A stretch of 64,000 nucleotides of DNA from positions 1-64,000 of the forward strand of contig RSEE01000169.1 of NCBI GenBank assembly GCA_003971905.1. Direction: 5' to 3'. Shown here in pieces: positions 23,959 to 34,142 of the stretch. The first letter of the stretch is position 1. Each line of letters begins with the position of its first letter. The notes under the pieces are model-generated. The model saw nothing but the letters and a program-made list of their open reading frames with translations. It ran no database searches and was not told the DNA's origin. Source of the stretch: Moniliella sp. 'wahieum'. Taxonomy: Eukaryota > Basidiomycota > Moniliellomycetes > Moniliellales > Moniliellaceae. Position numbers and translations under genes: made by a program.

Positions 23959-24576
23959 ACCCCCGCGCCGCGAGGTGAGATATCAGAGCGAGAAAAATGT
24001 TAGATGAACTGATCCCGTCCAATCGACTCATTGGCTGTTGTCGTAACTAGTAACTTGATTGGTTATTGTTGGGTCATATGCGCGCCTGTCCTTTGAAGCT
24101 TGGAAGCTTTACGCGTTACGTGCCTTGCGTCTTCCATCTTCTACAATCGGTTAGGTACCGACTCGTACGTGTTCCCATGTCTGCTTAAGCCTTAGGTGTT
24201 CAGCTCGCCCTTTTCAGCTCGCCCTCGTTACCGAAACACGACCCCGTGCGGGCATTGCACGACCAATTCCCAGATACGAGAGGCCATTACTTCGTTACTC
24301 GTTCTATTCACATCTTTCCCACGCCCTTGGGCCGTCGCTCCACCAGCTTCACACACCCTCTCCCCCGGCCCAGATCGAACGAGGTGGAATATCCTAGTCG
24401 CGCGCAATCGCAGATTTTGGGCAGCACTTACTAGGCGCGCTCATCTCTGTCCCTTCTGCTGTGGCCAAAAGCAGACCGGATGCCCCCGTTCCTATCACTC
24501 ACCCCTACTGGCGGCGGTGCGGAAGCGGGAAGGGGGGGTGGGGGTTCGTTAGGGCCTTGCGGAGAGCCAATATGCG

Positions 24577-26473
24577 TTAGGTAGGATAGATGAAGCTGGG
24601 GTCTTGCAAGTCGGTCGCGTCCAGTGCAGCACGGTTGACGGCGAGTTTGGTCCCCTGGTCATCGACCACGTAACCCACCGTCTCGACCGGTGGGCAGCCA
24701 AGTACGCTTGGCGCACCTTGTTACGTCGGTGCAAGATGAGCCAAATCAGGCCGATGAGCAGTGGCGACAAGGTGAAGGAGAGCACGATTTGCACCACCCA
24801 CGCAGGCACGTACTTGGGTGCATCCCGGTCCTGCCACAGTTGCGGGGAGATGATGTTGGCTACGGAATAGGCGATGAGGATCAAAGCTTGGCGCGTCAAC
24901 CGTTTGGTAAAGCTCGCTCCGGCCGTAGTGGTGCTCCAGGAGTACATGCAAATCCATCCCACTCCAAACGATTGCGACGCCAACAGATCGCTGCTAGTAC
25001 CCCACCGAGTTGGACAGCGGGAGCGACACAGCGACAATCGACCCTACCCACGAAGGAAGCGTCGACCACATTACACACCACGCCGTCGTGTTGGGCCAAA
25101 TGGCTAGCGTGGTCGTAGCAAACAAGGCCCAGATTACTGCGTACCCGGCCCCGGCTTTCATCCCACCACGCACACACACACCACATACACCCTCTCGTTA
25201 GCTTTCTTACTACAGGAGAGTGGGTCGGGGCAAGGCACGTACCGACACTAACCAAGTGGAGTCCAAGTTGGAGATCCCGCCCATTTCAGTGAAAAGCAAG
25301 TTTTGCTGGTAGGGCAAGTTGTTGGCCAATTGCTGGAGGAGGAGGGCGAGGCAAAAGAGCCAAGTAATGGATCCAGCAGCGCTTCACCGCATGAGCATGT
25401 TTGAACCGATTTTTCTGTTCGATGGTGTTGTGCTGCGTCGCCTGCACACGTCGGATGGTCCATACTTTCTCTTGGGTCGTGAGGAACCGCGCTGTCACCG
25501 GGTTCGCGGGGTACGCGACCCATACCAAACCCGATAGCAGTAGCGTCACACCCCCAATGAGAATGTGTAGGATCCGGTACACCCCCATGCGCTCCACCGT
25601 TGCGCTGTGCGCATACAACAGCCCATACGAGATAAACCCAATCGGGATCGGAGCGGCCATACAATGCATACCAGAACGGCTGCGATGCCGCCCGTTCGTT
25701 CCGCGTCATGAACATCTGTACACAATATCACATTGAGTTAGCGATCAAGGTGAGGACTGTTGGGGTGTCACCGCCGGGGGCCTGGGGGGGACTCACGCCG
25801 TTTGTGGTGGTCAAGAGGGGGATTGCTGTGCTCTCTACAAAGCCAAGGGCAAAACGGAGAATGATCACACCAGCCGGGTTGTAAGCGGCGCACATGAGCA
25901 TCGTCAACGCCCCCCAAAGTAGGATCATGGTGAAAATGACCCGGTTAAGGGGCAGGAACTGCATGGCCAACAGAGCGGGGATTTGACCCAAGAGAAACCC
26001 GACATAGAAGAGCGTGTTGGCATCGTCGTACAATTGGTTAGTCAGATGGGTCTTGTCGTACAGCCCCATCACGGCCTGGTCTCCGTACGCTCTTGGGTCA
26101 GTGCTCTGCTGGAGGGGGCGAGGAATAAAGGAGGGGTGAGGGGGAGGGGGGGGTAAGGGTAAGGGGCGCACCGAGTAACTGAGAGTTGCTTTGTCAGTGT
26201 AGAGCACGAGACAGATGAGCCAGGTGAGGGCAAAGACGCGCAGGAAGACTTTGCGTCTCAGCCGCCGTTCCTGCTCAGGCGTGATGGGAGGGACCTGGGC
26301 ATCGTGCTCCTGCATAAAGGCGAGGGTGACATCGGCATCCTTGATAGAGATCTGGAGCTTATCTGTGTTGGGCAGCGGCGCGTGGCGCCGGGCTCGGGCT
26401 CGCGCGAGGACAGCGAGCCGTCCTTGGACACGGGCTTGTCCAGCGGACTGGACACCTCCTTTTCCACGTCCAT
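24577..26473 (-). CDS. MFS transporter, DAL5/allantoate permease-like family (frameshifted)
   Basis: A 12-TM major facilitator of the fungal anion:cation symporter type that takes up organic acids, vitamins or ureido compounds; the substrate is not predictable. The ATG at 26473 starts MDVEKEV, preferred over upstream non-ATG starts. After LRRKVFLRVFALTWLICLVLY comes the family motif DKATLSYS, joined by a 96-nt intron (26076-26171) to AVMGLYDKTHLTNQLY. TM segments around FYVGFLLGQIPALL and WGALTMLMCAAYNPAG follow, then LRFALGFVES. An 81-nt intron (25716-25796) precedes MTRNERAASQPFW. Another intron starts near 25239. The last part contains ANIISPQLWQDRDAPKYVPA, and the tail DLQDPSFIYPT ends at TAA 24577-24579, as is usual for the family. 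Breaks near 26390, 25670, 25400 and 24690. Confidence 0.88.
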
Positions 26474-27705
26474 GGGGGAGTGGTGCTGGTGGTGGGAGGG
26501 GAAGGAGGACACGGGCGGCAGCGCTGGTTTTGATGCGCCAAGGGTGGGGTGGGGTCAATTTATCACGAGGGCGGTGGTGCGGCGCGGCGGACGAAGGCGG
26601 GGATGGGCTGGAGAAGCACGCCATGGGATGGGATTTTCAGTCGATGGGACCTGTCGAGACACACAGAAAGGCCGCAGCAAGCAGAGCAGCAGACCCCAGA
26701 TCGGCGCTGGGCAGCCCGCCGGGCGGAAGACGGAGGGGGGTTCGTCTGTCCATCAATCGACCGACCAGGCCTCCGCCCCCGCTCCGCATCCAGTTGGCTT
26801 GGGTTTGACGCAGCAACGCGTAACGCGTAACGCCTCAAAGGGCCGCGGCCGATATCCGTAGATGGTGCCACGTGCAGGGTGCCTATCTGTGTGCCTGACT
26901 ATCTCTGACTCGTTTGCCCGACGGGAGCCGCAAGGAGCCGCGACAGAGCAGTTGGACAGAAGCTTGAAGCTGCTCTGTAGGTCGCGGCGCCACTGGTCGA
27001 CTACTCACGAGTCACTCACGAGTCACTCACTACCCTAGCCACTTCGTTTCCTGCCACATGTTGCCACATGTCATCGATCATCGACATCGATTGTGCAATG
27101 GCGAATGAAACCGAGCACGCCACAGATAGCCGGCTCACTCGTCCTCAACGTCTCCACTAGGCCAGTCCATGGCGAAGCGATTGGAATCGAGGCGCCTCCC
27201 GGAGACGCCTGGGGCCTGGGGGCAGTGTCCCCACCCTCAGGGACCCCCCAAGAGCCGATACGAATATCGGAATGCGAACGACAGCGTAACCCTAGCTCTC
27301 TCTGCCCCCAGTCCGATGGCTTGCTCACGCGATGAGCCCAACTTAACCCTATCGCACATCCCCCGCAACTCCGCCGACAGCCGACAGCCAGAGCAAAAAC
27401 AGGGCGGGGTAAATGTTACATCCAGCACGCAGCTTCCAGGTCTGCTGTTCGCCTGCTGCTCCTCTCGGATCCATCCTCCCTCCCTCCCTACTCAGATCTC
27501 AGAACCAAACGAGGAGTGTCGTGTACAATGCAAATACAAAAGTCCATCCTTGGATAGAAAGGAAGATCAGACATCTCTCACATCTAGACCTCAGATCTCA
27601 CCCCGGACCGTCGTTCCCCTTGCAGACAGCCATCAAACGTCATTAGCCCCATCGCCATCGCATCGCCACCACCATCGCCATCACCATAGCCACCGCTCTC
27701 ATCCA
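26474..27705. other. Intergenic region between the MFS and ABC genes
   Basis: No gene supported. ACGCGT heptads occur at about 26815-26833, and an imperfect inverted repeat at 26938-26987 encloses an AAGCTTG unit. Both flanking genes are on the minus strand. Confidence 0.5.
26938..26987. repeat. Imperfect inverted repeat / hairpin
   Basis: Left arm ccgcgacagagcag (26938-26951) pairs with a right arm at 26970-26987 that contains ctgctctgt and tcgcgg separated by a 3-nt bulge. The 18-nt loop contains aagcttgaag. Confidence 0.7.
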
Positions 27706-30700
27706 TCAACGCGGCGTGCGCGCGCGCGTGTGCGACTGAGCATAGGCATAGGCATGGGAATGGGCATGGGAATGAGAGTGCAACGCCTGCAACCGCACCA
27801 TAGTACGGAACAGTCCGTCGCGTTCGGCCAACTGACGTGGCGTGCCTCGCTCCACCACCCATCATGAAGCACAATCACCTCGTCCGCCTGCGCCGCCACC
27901 GCCGCCACGCTCGGGCCGCACGCGACCCACTCGCAGACGCATTCACATGCGCCACGGCAATCGTCGTGCGCGCCCGCTGCGATGGTGCGGTCCGGTCCGG
28001 CTCAGACGCAGACTCAGACGCAGACTCGGACGCAGATTCGGACGCGGACTCGGACGCGGACTCGGACTCGGTTTGGGGTTGTGTGGTTTGGGGTTGTGTG
28101 GTTTGGGGTTGTGTTGGTTGGGTCTGGGTCTGGGTCTGGGGCTGGGGAACACAGCGGGCGCGAGCGCGACTTGGTCCAGAATGGCCTGGAGCGCCGCTTG
28201 GTGTTCCGGTTCCAGTCCGAGCGTAGGTTCGTCCAGGAGCAACAGGGGGGACGGCGCACGAGCGCGCGGGCCAGGGCGATTTGTTGTCGTTGGTGAGGCG
28301 GGAGGACGAGGACGCGGCCCGGTTGCTCTTCCCTGCTGGTACGGGGCGAGCCGAGGGGTGTAGCCTGCCCCGGTCCTAGTTGGGTCGCGGTCGAGGGAGC
28401 GCTGGTAACGCGACTGATCGAGTCGGGTGTCTCGCTGGCTTCGTTGGGGTTGGGCGAGATCCACGTCTCAAACCGTTCGGGGAGGGATTCGATCCAATCG
28501 AGGCAGCCGGCTTCGGCTGCCGCCTGACGTACCTGGGCCAACGGTACATTCAAATCCACTGCATCCACCATGGATTCAGGCGTCCACGTCAAGGCGGCCG
28601 CACCGAGTCGTATGTTCCACCCGATCGTACCTTCAAACAACGTGCCGCCCACCGTAGGCATGCCCCACCCTCGTGCCCACCTCGAGTCTGGCGCGAGGAT
28701 GGACATGCACTTCCTCATCTCGCCCGGGGGGACATTGGATATGTCGACCGAGTCCAGTTGGATCTGGCCGGCTGGGCTTGGGCTTGGGGTTGGGCCTGAG
28801 GCCGCAGGACCAGACTGGCCATCCGCTAGGTAAAAGCGCTCGAGCAGACTCATGAGCGCATGTGCGCCATTGGCCACGGCTTGGTGTTGCAGCTCGTGCA
28901 TGCTTACTTGGGCATTGTGCGACGCACTCCCGCCTGCACTCGCACTGATCACAGCCACATACGACCCGGGCAGCACGTCGAGCGTGAGATGTTGCAGCAG
29001 CGCCGGCGCTTGCGGTACGGGGATGATGGAAACTGATATCTTGCAACGTCACCCTCACCCCACGCGGTCCTTCGGGTTCCGTCCCGCCTGGCTCGCGTTC
29101 GCCCAGTTTGGTTTCCTCTTCGGCCGCTTCGGCGGCCGGCAAAAGACGAGCCACTTGAGGATCCGGATTGCGGCCAGTGGCGTTGAGTTCGATCTCGTTG
29201 CGTCGGTCGAGGAGACGGAAGATCTGGTTGCCAGCTCGACGCGCAACTTCAATGTCCGGCGCAAAGTTGAACACGTTGCCAGCTTGGATCGAACCAAAGA
29301 TGACGGCGGTCAAGACGGTGAAGAATTTTTCAATGGTAATGTGGCCATGCTCCAGCATCCGACTGCCATACCAAAAGCCAAGTGAAAGAACGAGAAACGC
29401 CAGACTTTGACTCAGTGCGTACACCCCATTGCCCCACCCCACAATATGGTACACCACCGCGGCAGGACTCATGCCACCGAGACGCGTGCCATGTTGGCTG
29501 GTGGATAAGGCCTGCTTGTACGCCTGCAGCAGTGTGCTGCAACTGCAAACTGTGCACTAGCCGTACCACGTCCCCATCGGGCCCGGCGACCGTGAAGAGC
29601 AAGCCCGACTGAATTGCCGAGCGCAAGTGCGCCCGCTTGATCGCCCCGTCCTTCAATACCACCAACAATCGACACGCTCCAGCGGACAACAAGAGTGGCG
29701 TACACGCAATACACACGCCAGCCATACGGGGACTGTAGATCAACGCAATAATGTACCCTGCCACCAACGTTGCGACACTCTGCACGATCGTGCCTAACGT
29801 AGCGCCCACCAAGCCGGTTAACTTGTTGGCTGCATCGGTTAACCCGGAAGCGTGGGTCAGCGCATACTCTGCTTCTCCGCCACCAGCATGGTCCCCTTCG
29901 CCTCCGCCCACCGTCGCGCCCGTCATGGCTCCCGCCAACGACATGGCATTGGGTCCGGCGGCCGTACGCGAGTGAATAAACGTCGGTGCGCGCGTGGCTG
30001 CCTTGACATCCCGCCCACTCGCATCGGGGAACGAGGAGGGTGTATCGGAGGGATTGTCAAAGTAGGAAATGTCGGCTCCGAGCAACTTGGACAGACACTG
30101 CGCTCGTACACGTTCAATCGTAATGGCGGCATTGAGCATCAGGTTGTGGGTTTGACCAAGATGGCCACACCAGCCAAAATGGCCACAATGAAAAAGTACA
30201 GAGCGTTGAGCTGGGCTTGGTGCTTCATCCGGTGGCGGTACGGCTCGGCACAGGCATGCGGTAACCGCGCCGTCTCGCGCGAGGAAAATACAAAGGTAGA
30301 CCCGGCCTCAGCCATGATCATAGGTGTGCACGTGGAAAAGTTGTGCAGCGAGCGACCAAATAAGATCGAATAGGCCGGGTAGGCACAGCCGGAACATGCG
30401 GCCGCCACTAGGCCGGGGGAAGAACAGCGGGATCAGCTTGTCCTTGTTGACCATAGCGAGGCGGTAAAGGAGGTACAAGGCACTCCATGCTTGGGACGGT
30501 GTAGGAAGGGAAACCTCCGTAGTCGGATCCAGAGCCGGGTGCGAAGCGGCGGACCTCGCACCTTGAATGGCACAACAGGCCGCGCGGTCTGGGTGTCAGC
30601 CAGTCGGTTGGCACGGTGAGACATCGTGGGCCTAGGGGACCTGGGTGACCGGGGTGACCGGGGGGCGGGGGGACCGGGGGGCAAGCGCGTGCGTCTTGTC

Positions 30701-33088
30701 CAGCGCAGCAGACGTCGCGTCGATCGTCTTGAGTTCGGGCGTGCCCGGGCGGGTCGAGTGCGAGTCGCGCAAGGACAGGTGATCCGAGCTCCCGAACCGA
30801 CGCATGCTGGTACCGTTGGCCGCCACGCGCGTACCTGATCCCGGATCCGTTGGGCCTCAATCAGTCGTGTGTACTCGCCGCCCAAGGCCATCAGCTCATC
30901 ATGCGTTCCGGTCTCAACCACCGATCCTCGGGCCATGACGATGATGTTATCAGCTCTTTCCAGGGTGCCACCGCCGCCCGCCTCGGCTAGACGCAGACGA
31001 TGCACAATTGAGATGGCTGTGCGGTTTTGCGAGATGGAATCGAGGGTATGTTGGACCAATTTGAGTTGTTCCTGTCCTTGGCCGTCTGGCTCTTCCCCTG
31101 CAGGCGCATCCATCGGGTAGTTGCTTCGTCGAGAATGATGACCGCAGGATCATGTACGATCGCACGGGCGATCGCGACCAGCTGCCGTTCACTGGAAGTA
31201 AGGTGTACTGAGCCCGGAACAGGAGGCGGAAGGAGACCAGGTGTCCCAGGTGGTGCAGCGACCACAGTGTCGTACCCGTGCGGCAGAGCCATGACAAACG
31301 CATGGGCATTGGCCAAGCGAGCTGCCTGCTCTACTTTCCTCCTCACCTCCCCGGGCTTTTGGTGTTCGATGCGACTGGTATCCAGGCCATAGGCAATGTT
31401 CGTCGCGATCGAAACACCAGGGAAGAGGATGGCGTGGGCTGCACCACCCCAATCCGCTGTCGCAGCCAACGCACATTCACATCTCGCAAATCCATACTGT
31501 CGAACCGGACACAACCCACGTCCGGATCGTAGAACCGGCTAATGAGTTGGGCGAGAGTGGACTTACCACTGCCGTCGGGACCGACGAGCACAGTCCGTGT
31601 CCCAGCGGGGAAATCCACACTGACATTCTTGAGCGCTGGACGGTCGAGGACAGCAGGGTAGGTAAAGTCGACTTGGTCAATTTCAATGTGCCCAATGCAA
31701 TCGGCTGGATCGACCGTTCGGCCTCTAGGATTGGTCGCGTCAATCTTTGGTCGCACTCTCTTGGTCACCGCCAGGATCTTGCCTGCAGCAGTGAGAGCAA
31801 AGGTGATGGCTTGCAAATTCGGCGCCAACATGGCCAACCCGAAGGCTCCCATCATCACACTGAAAATGCAGGTCATCACTGCACCCGACTCAATCTTGCC
31901 ATTGGCAATCAGGCGGTTGCCGCCGTACCAAAAGGCCAGCGCATACGCTGAATAGATGATGAGAAAGAACAGTCCCAACCCACCACCTTGGAGCAACGAT
32001 TTTTTCTGGGCGGCGTACGCGGGCCCGTGTAGACGGCGTACAAACGGGCCAGCACGGGGCCTACCCCGTACGCACGGCCAGTCAAGACGGCCGAGGGGTA
32101 GCGCAGCGCATCCTCCGCCACCGTTGCAGCGAGCGCCACATGGTCTAGCTCCAACGCTTCGTACTTGCTCATGAAAATGTTCATCACTACCGCACTGACG
32201 AGGATGCAGGGTATAATCGAAGTCAAGGCGCCTGCGAGCTGCGCGACAAAGTGTCAGTTGTTGGCATCGCAAGGCTGGTCGAAATTGGGGGGGGGGGGGA
32301 GGGGAAGGCGAACGTCAAAGGGGAAGGGGAGGCGGAGAAGAGACGTACGCGTGGACTCTCAACGTAGGCAACCACAAATCCGGCAATAAAGGTCGAAATG
32401 AACATGACGGTGGTGGGAATCTTATCGCTGATGCCTAGGAGGAGAGAGATGGGTTAACAGGTCAGTCAGAGTGTTCAACACGCGCCCTCAAAACACGCCA
32501 TTACCATACCCTCTTGGATCGTTGCCGCGTCTTCAATGAGGCGGGCGGCAATTTCGTTGGCGGTATCGGCTTGGGCCGGGGCGAGGAGATCAAAGTACGC
32601 AATGTCTTGGCGCATGGTGGCGTCGACATAGGCCAAGCGGATGCGGCGTGTCACGCGTTCGGCCGTGTACACCCACGTCGACATGTAGATCCACGTGACG
32701 CCAAACATGGTAGCGGCAATGTAGACGAGGTAGAGACAATTATTGTGCACGGCGCCGCGCAGCGCATGGCGCGCAGCGGCATGATACGCTGCGCGCTCGG
32801 TGGGGGTCGGAAGGGAGTTGGGAGGCTGGCATGCGCGTAGGCGAGCATGGCGGTGGTCAGCTCGCCAAAGACGAGGGCCATCAGGGGCTGGACGACGCCA
32901 GCTGCAACAGCGGCAACGAGGCCAAGGACGTTGAGGAGGCGCTCAAAGGGCGTGGCGTAGGCGAACACGTCCCTGAGCCGTGCTTTGTGGGGGGGCGGGG
33001 CCTGGGTGGGGCCGGGGGGAGGCCCAGAGCGGGCGGACTCGCCATCGCTGCCGGGCCGGGTGTGGGGGCCATCCAGGTCGCCGACCAT
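27706..33088 (-). CDS. Full-length ABCB (multidrug resistance/Ste6-like) transporter with divergent NBD2 (frameshifted)
   Basis: A TMD-NBD-TMD-NBD membrane exporter. The ATG at 33088 begins MVGDLDGP; TMD1 follows (LGLVAAVAAGVVQPLMALVFG, IYMSTWVYTAERVTRRIR, RQDIAYFD). Introns are at 32435-32509 and 32239-32348. NBD1 has Walker A GPDGSGKST, Q loop GVVQPTP, a non-standard signature LTSSERQ, Walker B AVIILDEAT and the H loop in SIVHRLRLAE. After a linker, TMD2 includes SKLLGADISYFDNP and AFLVLSLGFWYGS. NBD2 lacks a Walker A (GSYVAVISASAGGSASHN) and has LPPHQRQ as its signature. Its Walker B is LLLLDEPTLGLEP, followed by a long repeat-encoded insertion and then TTIAVAH. The end reads VVERGTPRQLAERDGLFRTM and stops at TGA 27706-27708. 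There are numerous indels. Substrate unknown; lipopeptide pheromone or drug export are family possibilities. Confidence 0.88.
28005..28115 (-). repeat. Repeat-encoded insertion in ABC transporter NBD2
   Basis: GACTCGGACGCG-type imperfect hexamers (about 28005-28070) abut three exact 15-nt units of gtttggggttgtgtg (28071-28115). On the minus strand the latter encode Asn-Pro-Lys-Pro-His. The tract lies between the Walker B motif and the H loop. Confidence 0.85.
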
Positions 33089-34142
33089 GGCGACTGGGGC
33101 GGGAGAGGGGCCGGAGAGACGGGAGGGGGCGGAGGGGGCAGCGAGGCAGATGGTGGGTGGGGGCGAGCGATGGTGGTGGTGGTGGTGGTGGTGGGGGGAT
33201 GGGCGCGGTGGAAGCGATGGAGAGGAGCTGGACGAGGAGAGGAGATGCGATGGGCGGCGGGCGAAAGAGGGTGGATGGATGCGGCTGATCGAGCGCCGGG
33301 CAGGACAGAGGATGGTGTAACTTTGGCGCGGGCCGGGGCAGGGCACGGCGCCAGTGTGTGCAGCGGCTGCCAGGGTGCTTTGTGCCTGGCCGCCCAGCGC
33401 ATCCGACACTGCCGCTGTGCCAGCAATCCAACCCTACATGGCAGGCGCTGACGCGTGACGGGTGAGGACGAGCAAGCAGGGGCCAGCGACGCGTGACGCG
33501 TGACTTCACGCGTGCCTGGTCGTCGCACCGAGGCACTCCCAGGCACTCCCTGCCCCTCCCCGGCGCTCCCGGGGACACCCCGCGGCTGCTGTGCGACACT
33601 GCCCCTGCGCCGCCCGCTGCGGCGTGCGGTTCCCCGCGCAACAGCCGTCGGCGCATCAGCGGGGGGCACTCTCGCCTGTCACACTCACATCACGCGCCCT
33701 ATGTCACATGTCACGCGTCACGCCTGCATTGGCCCGAACTGTGTCGGATTGTTGAAAGTTGCAGGGCTGGGGGTTAGTTCAGGCGACGTTCAGTTCAGCT
33801 TCAGCGTTCAATTGTTCACGTTCAGCGCGCTCAGCCGAGGCCTGCAACGGTTAATGAGGCTCAGTCTCAGCCCTGACGCTGGTTGGTCGGGCATCTAGTA
33901 GACCCACAGACAACCAACAAAAAGCAACATGGAAGCGAAGGAGGGTGGGGATGATATGTGTCCGTTGTGGCCAGCAGGGCAAGACAAACGAAGGATAAGC
34001 TAGAGTGCGGGGGAGGCATGGTCGATGGACAGTGAGGTATAGGCTAGGGGAAGGAAGAAATCGAAAGAAAACGAAAGAAAAACGAGAGGGAGGAGAGATC
34101 CTAGACGAGAAAAGAAGAGGGAAAAGAGATTCGGCCCTTTCT
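33089..34142. other. Intergenic region upstream of the ABC gene
   Basis: GC-rich 5' flank of the ABC gene, including GGT repeats near 33170-33192 and gACGCGT heptads at 33488-33503; no gene seen. The right part (33900-34140) is the A-rich 3' flank of the PIP kinase gene. Confidence 0.5.

Larger units (their letters stand above)
20464..24576. other. Gene desert rich in heptanucleotide arrays
   Basis: About 4 kb with no convincing gene. It has the highest density of 7-nt tandem arrays in the window: 21094-21120, 21226-21267, 21506-21540, 21571-21656, 21904-21949, 22428-22454, 22537-22557, 23629-23662, 23680-23693 and 23932-23958. TATA-like stretches occur near 22465 and 22786, but no coding frame follows them. 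Confidence 0.55.

Noticed and set aside
26474-26624. Upstream start for the MFS transporter
   Set aside because: The longer open frames begin at non-ATG codons; the ATG at 26473 gives a typical charged N-terminus.
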